NCBI GenBank assembly: GCA_018398585.1
Contig: JAGTTD010000005.1
Location: forward strand, 33,730,750-33,794,749
Length of the DNA: 64,000 bases
Direction of reading: 5' to 3'
From: Simmondsia chinensis
Taxonomy: Eukaryota; Streptophyta; Magnoliopsida; Caryophyllales; Simmondsiaceae
The notes under the pieces were generated by a model, which saw only the letters and a program-made list of their open reading frames with translations, had not been told where the DNA came from and searched no databases. Positions within the stretch are counted from its first letter, which is position 1, and the number at the start of each line of letters is the position of its first letter. The translations under genes and the position numbers were made by a program. Below are positions 11,765-22,371 of this stretch, piece by piece.

Positions 11765-13117
11765 ATCAAATAAGATCATTTTTCAAAGGTTTTGAAATTA
11801 ATTCCACACTAGCATGTTCAAATCTTCTATTTCTAATCTAATGATCATTTTCATTCGAGACATTAGAACATTTCACAAAGTTCATGCATTTAAGATCAAT
11901 CAGATAGACATTATCACATCCTAGTTGATCAAGTTATAATTCATTCACTTAAGCAGCACCAACTACTTATTTAAATGACTCAAGATTGCACATGATAAAC
12001 TCTTTCATATAGTAGACTAATATTAATAAAATTATGCATAAGACCATAACCAAGTAAACCATCATATATGCAAGGAGAAGAGTTAGAAGTATCGTTACTA
12101 ATACCGATGATTTTTCTATTCTTCTTGTTGAAAGTGAGATTTTTCCTTTGATTTGATAAAAGTGAACTTGCATTTATCTCTGGTCGTATGACTTGTGAAA
12201 CTACTAACAGAGCACTACTTTTGATTTTTGTTGTCAATCTTTAAGCGCACGCATACAATTTAACAGATTTTTGGTACCCAAATTTTCTTGGGTCCTTCAT
12301 TGTTAGTCTTTACACTTCGAGGTTGAGACACCTTTGAAACCCAAACCATCTTGATTTTTTGCAAATTCTTTCTAAATGGACATTTATGCACAATATGTCC
12401 ATGATCACCACAAAAATGCTTATAGAGTTTATCGTTGGTGAGAAGGGTTTGACAAAAAAAGTATTCAATTTTTTCGTGTGATCATTTCCATTATACTCTT
12501 TATTATAAGTGGGTCTTAGAGAAGACAATATTTTTTCAAGTGTTTCTTCCCCCCTTGAGAAACTTACTTGAAATTTTTGAGAGTTCTTCTGCTTGTTTTT
12601 TCAAGACTTATTAGCTTTAACCAATGATTCATCTTCCTCAGATTTTCATTTTTACTTTGTTTGAAATCAGCCTTTCTTCCAAGAATTGCTCCTCATTTAT
12701 CAATGTTTCAACTTGATAATTTAATGACTCTATTTTTGCTTTCAAAGATTCATTTTCAAGCTTAAACGCTAAACATTGTCTTGACTCTTTTTGTAGCTCA
12801 TTTTTCTTTGAAGAGTATTTGTTTATCAATTTTTCAAATGCATTATATAATTCATGAAAACTATCCCTGAGACACTAATCCACTTGCTCCTCTTCACTTG
12901 TATGAGGGGATTCTTCATTGGACACTCTTCCAAATATGGCTTCTAGTTTGTCCCAAATCTCCTTTGTGGTCTTGTGACTTTTGACATGATTAAACACGTT
13001 GGGAATAATAGCACATAACAATTGGAAGTGAGCTTTAACATTTTCCTCAAGCTTTGTTTTGTCATGTTGAATAAGCTCATTTTTAAATTCATCAAGAATT
13101 GCATTTCCTTTATTCAT
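11765..13117 (-). pseudogene. Copia gag and pre-integrase relic
   Basis: This is the 5' part of the Sirevirus-like gag-pol. At 13117-12875 a gag segment reads 'KTTKEIWDKLEAIF', typical of the UBN2 type gag domain. At 12829-12638 a Glu/Lys-rich coiled-coil part follows. Near 12420-12370 the minus strand encodes a zinc knuckle, 'HFCGDHGHIVHKC', that has lost its first Cys. Around 11840-11780 the GAG-pre-integrase motif 'HASVELISK' is seen directly before the gypsy insertion point. The frame is interrupted repeatedly. The coding order matches the relic at 4499-6267 on the far side of the gypsy element. Confidence 0.75.
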
Positions 13118-13327
13118 TGAAGGAACAAATCACCATTTTTTGTGATTAGCTACAAGTCAAAATCAATAGACTTAATAAAAAGTCTCATTGTAAGTTTCCA
13201 ATAGAAAAAAGTTTTTACAGTCAAAAAGTGGAGGCTTCTCGGTTGATTGACCCTTGACCAAAATAGGTGTAAAGTTTACCATAAGGATCACTCTAAGGTT
13301 GTTAGACCAAAAAAAATAAGAGTACTA

Positions 13328-13339
13328 GCTTTGATACCA
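13328..13339 (-). other. Primer binding site of the Sirevirus-like element
   Basis: The minus strand reads TGGTATCAAAGC two bases inside the 5' LTR, one mismatch from the common initiator-Met-tRNA site. Confidence 0.8.
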
Positions 13340-13341
13340 AT

Positions 13342-14828
13342 TGAAGGCCCAAAGAGCAATCTAAAAGGGAGTGAATTAGATTTTTTCGTGATAATTGAAA
13401 AATTAAACTTTATGAACCAAAAATTAGATTGAAAGTTAGACAATAAATATGAAATGAAAAAGATAAAGCCTAGAATAAAAAGATGCACAAATGTTTTTAT
13501 AGTAGTTCACTTTCAAACCGGAAGCTAGTTCACTTATTAAGTGACTACTCTCCGTTACTTGAACCTTTAACTAAGCTTGATGATCTTTTTTAAAAATAGG
13601 CTCAGGATCCAATCTTTACAACTGGTATTTTGTAAGTAGGCTCAAGACCGAACCTTTACAACCGATCCTTTTGTCATCGTAGGCTCAGGATCCAACCTTT
13701 TGCAATGAAATGAATTAAAGCTATGAAAGAATTAAAGCACTCAAATTCTTCACTCTTTCAAGTGAATTTACACTAGATCAAGCTTAGCCAAAGCTAAAAG
13801 GATATGTCAATTAAGCTCAATGATCAACAATAAAGAGAACTAGTGATACTCAAGAAAACTTCAAGAAAAACAGAAGATTAAAATGTTAAAGCGCAAGTAG
13901 AACAAAAGAACTTTTAAGAATAAAAGCTTTGAAAAATTAAATAATTTTATCAAAGAATTTAAGCCCTATTTACATGCCAAAAGGACATAGGAGCCGATAG
14001 GAAACGTTTAAAAAAATGGGAAAGAAATCGGAGTTAAAATTAGCCGTCAAAGTTGTCACAAGGCTGTGTGTCAACACAGAGGATCTGTATGTCGACACAC
14101 AACTGCTTCAGTTGTCTATTGTATGTCTGTGTTTCGACACATCTCTTCTGCGTGTCGACACTCAGAATGCCTGGGGGGATTTTTCCGTTTTAGATCAATT
14201 AGCTTGATTGATGGGATGATTTACCATATTAGCTTAATTTTTGAATTAATTTCCTAGTTTGCTTTGATCATGAATAGATGATTTTTTTTTTTGATAAATA
14301 AGATGATTGATTGAATCAAACTAAATTATCACCCATTTATTTATTTATTTTTTATTTAATCATGCTTTTCAAAACACCAATCTTGAAAAAAAATTTCATT
14401 GACAATTTAGATTGGTTTAAATTTTGACTTGAATATTTTTCAAATGAAATTTGAAAATTAATTTGCAAAAATATTTTGAAAACATTTTGGTTAGAGCATC
14501 AAATATCAATATTGAGATTTGGACTCAATTGATATATCCCGATCCTAAGTCTTAGGCAATAAAAAATAAATAACTTTAAGATGCTTGGACTCCGATAATG
14601 TTCTCTTTAATTTGGATGAATCTTCTCTTCAAACTTGATCTCTTTTGCTCTGGATTCATCGTCGCTTTTGCTCTTGAATTCATCGTTGCTTTTGCTCTTA
14701 ATTCATCATCTTAGAAGGCTTGTTATTTATGAGTCACTTAGAAACAAGATTATAACAATTTAAATACAATGACTCATTAAATGATTGTTATCATCAAAAT
14801 TACAATATAAATGACTTTAGTGCCAACA
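13342..14828 (-). repeat. 5' LTR of the Sirevirus-like element
   Basis: It starts TGAAGGCCC and ends GCCAACA on the plus strand, aligning with 2295-3749. The palindrome cluster here (about 14060-14165) has more members than in the other LTR, for example TGTATGTCGACACACA and TGCGTGTCGACACTCA. The TATA-like sequence of the other copy is altered here (TTTACATG near 13972). Confidence 0.7.
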
Positions 14829-15350
14829 ATCTCCCCTTTTTGATGATGACAAATATTTGGTGTTTTCTTTTAGAAATGTAAAAGTTGAAGTATAGAATTC
14901 ATTATAAAAGTATTTACTTAGCATGACCATGAACTGAAGGAGCAATTTAAATTATGATTAAGTTGATGTATTTTAGGAATTATACATTCAATATGTTAGC
15001 AGCATCATCATGTTTAACATTTCACAATCAAACACAAACTTCATGTCATGATAAATGCATTCTAGTGGCTAGATGTTCAATTAACTTACACCTAGCATCA
15101 TCTTTGTAACGTGGTACAATTAAGCATGAATCAACTAAACACCAATTTCTCTCCCCTTTTGTCATCAACAAAAAGAGAATAAATCAATTCAATACAATGT
15201 GTTTAATATTTTTCTCTGTTCATGATATAGCACATATTTTGAAAAGAAAGATTTGTCCAATGTTCAAACCGACATAAACAACACCAATCTCACTCCCCCT
15301 TTGTCGTCACCAAAAAGAAATAAGGGATTGGATTTATATATTGAAGTTCA
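14829..15350 (-). repeat. Duplicate of the copia 3' internal end, outside the 5' LTR
   Basis: This sequence aligns with 3750-4302, the multiple polypurine-tract region that should lie only inside the element. Its presence beyond the 5' LTR suggests that LTR was shared with a second, mostly deleted copy in tandem. Similarity stops at about 15350. Confidence 0.55.
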
Positions 15351-15709
15351 AAATGTAAAAGTAGTTTTTACATATGCAGCTCGATATGTTAAGGACATTT
15401 TCACTTCATTTTTTTAATATATATATATAATGTTTCACCCCTCTTTCTTTCTTTAATATTTTCATATGCCTCAATAAGGTGAGCATGAAAATTTATTGAA
15501 GGCAATAAATAAAGAAATTAAAAATGGAGATATAAAAACAAAATATGATGTAAACAATGAACATTTAGGAAATCAAATAGGCACAAAATAATTAAAACGA
15601 GAGGGGAAAAAAGCAAAATGAAGATAAAAAGCAATAACTATATGCAATAAAAGAAAAAAAAATGGAAAAAATGAGAGACAATTGAATGACGATAACTATT
15701 ATAATAATT
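15351..15709. other. AT-rich intergenic stretch
   Basis: The sequence is A-rich with no credible ORF or repeat boundary. I recognise nothing in it. Confidence 0.4.
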
Positions 15710-16990
15710 TCGAATTAGCTTTAATTTCTCACGACATTTAAATTATAAATGTCCATTTAATGTTTTATTTTGAATAACAAAAAAAATAATAAAAAAATTA
15801 AAATTTAATATATTATTATTTCCATATAATAAATAATTTTTATATAATTAACAAACATTATCTGTGCATTGCATGGGAAAAGCCTGGTGTTTGGTACTAT
15901 GTACAAGTCTAGGCAACTTATTAGAACCAACATGTGAAAACCAAGCCCAACGGTGCATAGTTAAGGTAGAATTTTATTGAAAAAGTGAAGATGTAAGATT
16001 ATAAGAGAAAGAACTAAAAAACAAAAAACAAAAAGTATAACATATACAATAAAAGGGTTATTTTATATCAGACCACCTTAAAATGTTGCCAGGTTTCACA
16101 TAACCAACACAACTTTTTAAATCACGTTGTTAGTTATACATTAACTATTGTGCGACTTTCACGTGGATTTAAACTTACCTTTTCTTGCACATTGATTTTA
16201 ACTTACAATTTTTATTTTTTAAGTGCACGTAAAACATCAATTGAAACTACATATGTTGGCAATGCACTCATCTGTCCGTTCCCACCTAGATTCGATCTCG
16301 AGGGGGTCTAATAGAGGCGGGTCTCCATCCTTGTTGGGGAGGTGGCGGAAACCATTTTTTTAGTTTAGGAACCTTAAGTCGTCTTAAGAGGCACCGTAAA
16401 ATCTTTAAAAAAAAAAATAGTAGCAGGTCACTAATAATTAACGGTATGATTGAAGTTAGTTGATTAACAATTTTCAAACCTCAGGAGGTGGTTTTCATTA
16501 AAATTATAAAGTTCTTGTGATTAACCCAAAATTTAAAACTTTTTGAGGTGCCCTTTTTTTTATTTTTTTGTAGAAAACCATACAATAATTTATACACACA
16601 AATTAAGTGCCTAATGATGTAGTGGGATCATTAAAATAATATTAAATAATATCTTTGAATAATCACCAAAGAGGGCACCAACACGCCGTCACCGGATCCC
16701 ATTAGAACTCCGAAGTTAAGCGTGCTTGGGTGAGAGTAGTACCAGGATGGGTGACCTCCTAGGAAGTCCTCAGCCTCAGGTTGGGGGCACTGGGAAACAG
16801 CCTCTCTTCAGGTTAACACCCTGAAGGGGGAAGGCTGCGTACATCCGTCCCCCCCAGACCTTGCGTAGGCGGGAGCCCTTGAGGCACTGGGTATGTTCCC
16901 TGTCTTTGAATAAGCCAATAAATTATAAGTTAATTTCTTTCATAAAATATCATAAAAAAAAAAAAGAAAACCACTAAATGGCGTGACCAT
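15710..16990. repeat. Dispersed repeat R1, copy 2
   Basis: It aligns with 31395-32490 from 'taatttctca' near 15722 to 'ctactaaatggcgtgacc' near 16980. It includes a part with the box-B-like 'agattcgatctcgag' at about 16289. A 5S-headed SINE is inserted at 16663; the other copy shows the empty site near 32385. No ORF is convincing. Confidence 0.6.
16663..16902 (+). mobile_element. SINE with a 5S rRNA-derived head
   Basis: The element is about 240 bp and is flanked by the perfect 11-bp duplication TCTTTGAATAA (16652-16662 and 16903-16913). Its first half, about 16668-16785, is close to plant 5S rRNA. It keeps the internal promoter parts: the box A-like 'aagttaagcgtgcttggg', the intermediate element 'agtagtaccagg' and the box C-like 'ggatgggtgacctcc'. 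The second half, from about 16780, is the body shared with the SINEs at 1619 and 17199 ('gcctctcttcagg', 'ggctgcgtacatcc', 'cccagaccttgcg'). A free 5S pseudogene is unlikely because of the SINE body and the target duplication. A Cassandra-type LTR (which also carries 5S) is unlikely because there is no TG...CA end and the duplication is 11 bp. Confidence 0.85.
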
Positions 16991-17198
16991 GACTCGTCTC
17001 CCCATCCCAGGAGAGAACACTCTCTCCTACTCTCTCTCCCCCAAAGGCATGGCTCGTCTGAGGTAGACCACCCCATGCCTCAACCTCCCATCGTCCTTCA
17101 CGGTCATCTCTCTGGAGCAATAACCGCTCCATCCTCCTACTCCTCTCAGGCAGTGGTGGATCCAGGCATTCCTTGATGTGGGGTCCATATTTATAATA

Positions 17199-17353
17199 CA
17201 CCACAACACAACACAACACAATCCAGTGCCTCAAGGGCTCCCGCAAAAGCAGGGTTTGGAGGGGGTTGATGTACGCAACTTTCCCCCTTCAGCGTGTTAA
17301 CCAGAAGAGACACTATTTCCGAGGACCTCCAACCTGAGAGATATGTCGTCATC
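17199..17353 (-). mobile_element. SINE, same 3' body, 5'-truncated
   Basis: The minus strand reads 'CAGGTTGGAGGTCCTCGG', 'GTTGCGTACATC' and 'CCCTGCTTTTGCGGGAG', and ends in TTGTG repeats. The 16-bp sequence GTCCATATTTATAATA at 17183-17198 and 17354-17369 is a perfect target duplication. The head is short, so it was probably truncated on insertion. Confidence 0.85.
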
Positions 17354-17374
17354 GTCCATATTTATAATAAAAAT

Positions 17375-18005
17375 TGTGAGGAATCTTAACAAACGTAATA
17401 TGCTATGATATCAATTTTTGAGGGAAAATCTTGATGCGGAAGCGTAAACTCTAATCACTTCATTTGATTCAAATAATATGACTAACACAAACAAGAACTA
17501 AACAAAATAGGTGAAAGAAAGAACAAACAAGAAGAACACAATGATTTACGTGGAAACCCTTCTACAATCGAGAGGGCAGAAAAGTACGGACGGAGATGGA
17601 GATATTTATTGATACTTGAATGGAAGAATTACAATCACACTTCCTCTTAACGAAATCTATGGAGAATTATAGATCACTCCCTCTGAACTTTCGTAGCACT
17701 CGAATATCTAAATTGGAGGAATTATAAAATCACCTCTCTCTCTTAATGACGGCGGTCTCACTCTGAAATTGGATACATAAACTGAAATCCTAACAGGTCT
17801 ATTAATAACCCTCGTGGAAAAATGACTCCCGATCGCTCGGTGGGTCCCGATCGATCGGCCCTCTCTTGACCAAAATAGGTATTTTTCACTTAAATAACCT
17901 GATCGATCGGACATCCCCCCCCCCCCCCCCCCCCCCCCGATCGATCGGTGACCCCTCGTCTACCCTTAATTTCTAAATACATAAATTTGAGGCATAATCC
18001 TAACA
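17375..18005 (-). repeat. 3' LTR of the deleted copia element
   Basis: It starts TGTGAGG and ends CTAACA. On the minus strand it holds four copies of the palindrome (C)CGATCGATCGG or variants at about 17938, 17901, 17848 and 17829. A run of 24 C lies at 17915-17938; the other LTR has only six, which makes most of the length difference. Confidence 0.85.
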
Positions 18006-18079
18006 AATCTCCACTTTGACTCAAATTACATAAAAATAAAGTATCTTCACCTACTCCATCAAACACCCCACACACGGGG

Positions 18080-19795
18080 TTATCTTGACAAAACACAAAA
18101 CCTAACCGAGTTCGAGTGAAGCTTGAACTTCCTGCTAGGTAGAATCTGAGTGAACATATCTGAGAGGTTATCAGCAATGCCAATCTTCTTCTTTGAATTG
18201 GCTCTTGACACACTTTCTGAAACAGCCACTTGCTGCTGAACTGTGTTACTTAGCAGAAACTGAACTCCCTCTGGCTTACTCACCTGACCTGAATCACAAC
18301 CAACTGATGACATATTCTGTGGACTCAATAACGAAGACTCATTAAACGTGACATGTCCACTCGTCAGGAATTGCTTGAAGCGAAAACCTTTCTGCTTTCT
18401 ATAAAGCCCTTGTTCACTAAATATCAGTCCTGTAGAATGACCACACAAAGAGCCCTTTATACGGTGCTCATACAGACCCCTATCACCTTAATGATCCAAT
18501 CTCAAACTTCCTGAATTTGTGATCTCTGGTTCTGTCAACAATGATGAAGAAGATACTGCAATAGATCTTGTAACTGTGGAACCGACAAGCTCATACAATG
18601 TACCTACCCTTCTGACTTTCATAACTGTCAAAGCACCCTTGAAAACCTTCAAAACTCCACCTTCAGCCGTGTACCTGTACCCTTTAGACTCCAGAGTACC
18701 TAAAGAGATGAGATTCTGCTTCAAATTAGGAACATTGCTCAAAACGCTGATATTGCCATCGAACATCCTAAAACGAATTATTCCTATACCTAGAACTTTG
18801 CATGAAGTATCATTACCCATCAAAGCAACTCCACCTCGAATTGACTCGTACGTGGAAAACCAATCCCGATTGGGACAAGCATGATAGGAGCAACCCGAAT
18901 CCAAAATCCAACTTTCTCTAAAACTGGACTTAGGTTCAGACACAGATAGTATATCCCCATCAATCTCATCTCCCATAACACTGGCTACTATAGATCTCTG
19001 GTCAGACCTGTTATCTGCTTCAAGTTTTCTCTTAAACTTGTAACAGTCTCCCTTAATGTGCCCTTTCTTATGACAGTAGTTACAGGTTAGGTCTTGATGC
19101 CTAGACTTAGACTTGTTTCTACTATGATCATACTCAGTTCTCCCTCTCACAAATAAACCACTACCTGAGTTATAAACAGAATCTGATAATTCTTTATCTA
19201 CTCGTTCTTTATTCAGTAGTTTTCTTTTAACCTCATCAATAGATATGGTTTGTCTACCACCATATATCATACTTTCAACAAAGCCTCTATAAGAGGTAGA
19301 GAGTGAACATAACAATAACATTGCCTGATCTTCATCCTTAGGAGCATCATCAAGCTCCTTTGATTCTTGAATTAACGAATTAAATACATTAACATGATTT
19401 TTAAGTGACGTACCTTCTGACATACGAAACGTGAACAACCGACGCTTAACTACAAGTTTGTTGGAGACTGACTTGAAACAGAACATATCCTGCAATTTCT
19501 CCCACAACTCCTTAGCAGTCTTCACTTCCAGAACTTCTATCAAAACATCATCGGTAAGACACATCTGAATAGCGGTGAGAGCCTTTTTGTCTAACTCCTC
19601 CGATTATGCTTCTATCAAATTCTCTGGTTTCTTCTCTTTCCCATCTAAAGCTTTCTTAAAGCTACACTGAGTCAAGAGGCCCTTAACGCGAACCTGCCAT
19701 AAACTAAAGCTGCCTTGACCACCAAACTTCTCAACTTCGGTCTTAACTGCGGACGTCATATTACCAAATCGAAATAAACAGGGCTCTGATACCAA
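18080..19795 (-). pseudogene. Copia gag-protease with pol deletion
   Basis: The start at 19795-19604 holds the gag entry ('VEKFGGQGSFSLWQVRVKGL'), followed by a stop at 19604-19606. The open stretch 19564-18488 continues gag ('AKELWEKLQDMF', 'LVVKRRLFTFRM'), a zinc knuckle (CNYCHKKGHIKGDC, about residue 160 of that part) and a protease with an intact site (ILDSGCSYH). It ends in a pre-integrase stretch ('LKQNLISLGTLESKGY'). After a stop at 18488, the fragment at 18448-18080 reads like an integrase C-terminal piece ('GHVTFNESSLL') joined to the RNase H tail ('DMFTQILPSRKF'). The catalytic integrase, all of the reverse transcriptase and most of RNase H are missing. It resembles Tork-type copia. 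Confidence 0.85.
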
Positions 19796-19797
19796 TT

Positions 19798-20391
19798 TGT
19801 AAGGAATCTTAACAAATCTGATATGCTATGATATCAATTTGTGAGGGAAAATCATGATGCGAAAGCGTAAACCCTAGTCACTTGATTCGATTCAAATAAT
19901 ATGACTAACACAAATGAGAACTAAACAAAATAGGTGAAAGAAAGAACAAACAAGAAGAACACAATAATTTATGTGGAACCCCTCTACAATCGAGAGGGGA
20001 GAAAACCAAGGGCGGAGATGGAGATCTTTATTGATACTTGAACGGAAGAATTACAATCACACTTCCTCTTAACGAGATCTATGGAGAATTATAGATCACT
20101 CCCTCTGAACTCTCGTAGCACTCAAATATTTGAATTGGAGGAATTATGAAATCACCTCTCTCTCTTAATGACTGCGGCCTCACTTTGAAATTGGATACAT
20201 AAATTGAAACCCTAACAGGTCTATTAATAACCCTCACCGAAAAACGACTCCCGCTTGATCGGCCCTTTCTTGGCCAAAACAGGTATTTTTCACTTAAATC
20301 ATCCGATCGATTGAACATCCCCCCGATCAATCGGTGGCCCCTCGCCTAACCTTAATTTCTAAATACATAAATTTGAGGAATAATCCTAACA
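19798..20391 (-). repeat. 5' LTR of the deleted copia element
   Basis: It starts TGTAAGG and ends CCTAACA, and aligns with 17375-18005. It has fewer intact palindromes (for example 'ccgatcgattg' and 'ccgatcaatcgg' near 20302-20335). Confidence 0.85.
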
Positions 20392-20447
20392 AAAATAAAA
20401 AAATAATTACTATGTATATATTATGTGTGTATATATATATACATAAT

Positions 20448-20502
20448 CCCAGACCCTGCTTTCTGCGGGATCCGCGAGGCACTGGAACTGTTGTTGTTGT
20501 AT
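20448..20502 (+). mobile_element. SINE 3' fragment
   Basis: The bases 'cccagaccctgc' through 'gaggcactgg' and a (TTG) tail match the 3' end of the SINE family at 1619, 16663 and 17199. The fragment is flanked on both sides by 'gtatatatatacataat'-like sequence, which suggests a 5'-truncated insertion into a TA repeat. Confidence 0.65.
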
Positions 20503-20821
20503 ATATATACATAATATAACAATTAAAAAAACTTAAAATATGAACATATGTACACGTCAAAAAAAGAAATTTGGTCAAATGCATCAAAACAAATTGATAT
20601 TAATTTTAGAACTTTATTTGAATGTTAGGAGTTATTAGGAGGCGAAAATATTTTATAAAAAACTTGATTTTTGAAGAGTTTGAACACCTACAACTAAGAG
20701 GTATAGATCTTTTAGCACTAGACTAACAAACTAATTATTAATTTAGATGTGGATTTAGTTTTTATCTAAAGAAAAACATTAAAAAATAACTTACTCTTTT
20801 TAAATTACAAACTCAAGGCCT

Positions 20822-20941
20822 AATTTTTTTTATTTAAAAACTTGGTAAAGTCAGGGGAGGGGGTACACTAGTAGGGATTCGAACCCCGACGCTCTTACTT
20901 GATAATTGGGAATTCAACCACTAGGCTTTGAGCCTCAAGCT
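20822..20941 (-). mobile_element. tRNA-derived SINE
   Basis: A perfect 14-bp duplication, CAAACTCAAGGCCT, flanks it at 20808-20821 and 20942-20955. On the minus strand there is an A-box-like 'AGCCTAGTGGTTGAATT' and a clear B box, GGGTTCGAATCCC, followed by an A-rich tail. The length near 120 bp is short. It is a different family from the 5S-headed SINE. Confidence 0.8.
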
Positions 20942-21080
20942 CAAACTCAAGGCCTCTGACTAAGGTATGCAAGGTTGGTTATTTTGTGTTTACGGATATT
21001 AAACAACAGGAAAATATAAAATAAACTAGCTCTCTCCGTGATCGCACGTGTGGCTTGGGAGGAGAGGGACGACTTGCCAC

Positions 21081-21240
21081 CACTACAACAAAAAAGGGTA
21101 ATTCTTGGCGCCTTTTTTTGGAATTCTAGGCGCAAAAAAGCGCCGAGAATTTCATTATCGGCGCTTAGGACACAAGCGCCGAGAAAGAAAAAGTCGAAAA
21201 ATAAAAGCGCTTATATTTTTCGACATTTTTTATTATCGAG
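21081..21240. repeat. CACTA left terminal and subterminal repeats
   Basis: After the terminal inverted repeat there are several copies of a GGCGC or AGCGC core with 'CCGAGAA' (for example 'aagcgccgagaatttc', 'tatcggcgctt', 'aagcgccgagaaag'). The mirror region at about 28820-28981 has the same motif set. In related elements such motifs bind the small transposase. Confidence 0.8.
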
Positions 21241-21543
21241 ATTTTTCGAGTTTTTTAAATACCCTATTTTTACTTCTTAGCATGGACATTTTACAAACAG
21301 CCTGTATTGCCTATTTATTTGTGCATATTTTCCCCCCACACACACACATATGAATATATATATATATATATATACACAAAATTACTTAATAAAAAAATAT
21401 CAACTAAACTGATAAAGTTTTCATAAGATTCCGAATTCGACAATCAAAATATTACAACATTGTCAATGTACTTTGATAGTTCAATACAAAATTTGAGATT
21501 TTTTTCACTCCAAATATCAACATAATTAATCTAATAACCAAAA

Positions 21544-21577
<34 letters not shown>

Positions 21578-22371
21578 AACTTAGTCAAGTACATTCTTCA
21601 CAAATATATCAATCAACCAAATGAGCTTGGCGTGCTTGGAGATGCAAAAATATTTGAGGGTTCACCGTCACCTGATCCCGATTCATCTCTACCCTGTATA
21701 GACAACACAATAATAACATTACTTATGTACAAAATATCAATCTACCAGTTTACTATCACATAAATCAATAACAATGAGCACATGAAATCATTTATCGGAA
21801 CCCGTCAACCCTCAAGTGTCCACAATCCCTTTTTGAAGGGAAGTAGGAGTAGATAAAGGGAGGCTTAGGTTGTGCTGCATCTCATGACTTCCATATCATG
21901 TGATTGCCATCTATTTAGCTTGCCCTCCATTCTCATTTCTATCTAGTACGTGCTTGAAGCAAATGAAGAGTCTGCAACATCTTAAGGCGACAATATAGCA
22001 CATGAGATTCCACTCTCTGCCACATCTTGCAAAGCACAACACACATGATTCAAATTATATCTTGTTGTCTAAAGTTAGGCTATTCCTCATATGGGGAAAT
22101 TGAAAGAGGATTATCAATGAAGATATTAGAGAAAAGATTTAGTAGAAGAAGTGTCAAAACATCCAAAAACCAAACCATCTTATCAAGCAGCAAGACAAGT
22201 ATATCTGATCCAACAAGTTGCTTCACAAGGTAAATTCATATAGTTTCCCAAAAGTACCAACCCTAATGCCGCCTTTTGTCTCAATCATTCACATCATCAA
22301 TTTCATTATTTACAAAGGATTAGAAAGGCAACTATTTGCATTATAGTACAAACAAATACAAATTAAATAGA
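21241..22371. other. CACTA 3' non-coding part
   Basis: This lies downstream of the tnpA-like gene. It holds TA repeats (21351-21375, 21545-21570) and no credible exon. It may carry the 3' untranslated sequence. Confidence 0.4.

Larger units (their letters stand above)
2295..15350 (-). mobile_element. Sirevirus-like Ty1/copia element, nested and broken
   Basis: Two related LTRs (2295-3749 and 13342-14828) flank a degenerate copia gag-pol read on the minus strand: gag near 13.1-12.3 kb, pre-integrase near 11.8 kb, integrase at 6.2-5.7 kb and reverse transcriptase at 5.2-4.5 kb. The primer site TGGTATCAAAGC lies directly inside the 5' LTR (13328-13339). Several polypurine-tract-like sequences precede the 3' LTR, a known trait of Sireviruses. 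A gypsy element (6268-11759) splits the pre-integrase domain. A second copy of the 3' internal end lies outside the 5' LTR (14829-15350), so the locus is more than one simple insertion. Confidence 0.75.
17375..20391 (-). mobile_element. Internally deleted Ty1/copia element
   Basis: Two LTRs (17375-18005 and 19798-20391) enclose only 1.8 kb of internal sequence. The target duplication AAAAT is present at 17370-17374 and 20392-20396. The primer site TGGTATCAGAGC lies inside the 5' LTR (19783-19794), and the polypurine sequence AAAGTGGAGATT precedes the 3' LTR (18006-18017). The coding part keeps gag, protease and the start of pol, then skips to an integrase C-terminal fragment and the end of RNase H. 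It could move only with proteins supplied by another copy. Confidence 0.9.

Noticed and set aside
16668..16785. A functional 5S rRNA gene
   Set aside because: The ends diverge from plant 5S rRNA, there is no T-rich terminator after it, and it is fused to a SINE body inside a target duplication.
16663..16902. A Cassandra (5S-bearing TRIM) solo LTR
   Set aside because: There is no TG...CA boundary, the duplication is 11 bp instead of 5, and the 3' half is a SINE body.
17027..17246. Overlapping minus-strand ORFs of 64 and 90 codons
   Set aside because: They run through a SINE insertion and have no recognisable motif.
20860..20945. A tRNA gene
   Set aside because: Boxes A and B are present, but no cloverleaf or acceptor stem forms and the whole is inside a perfect SINE target duplication.
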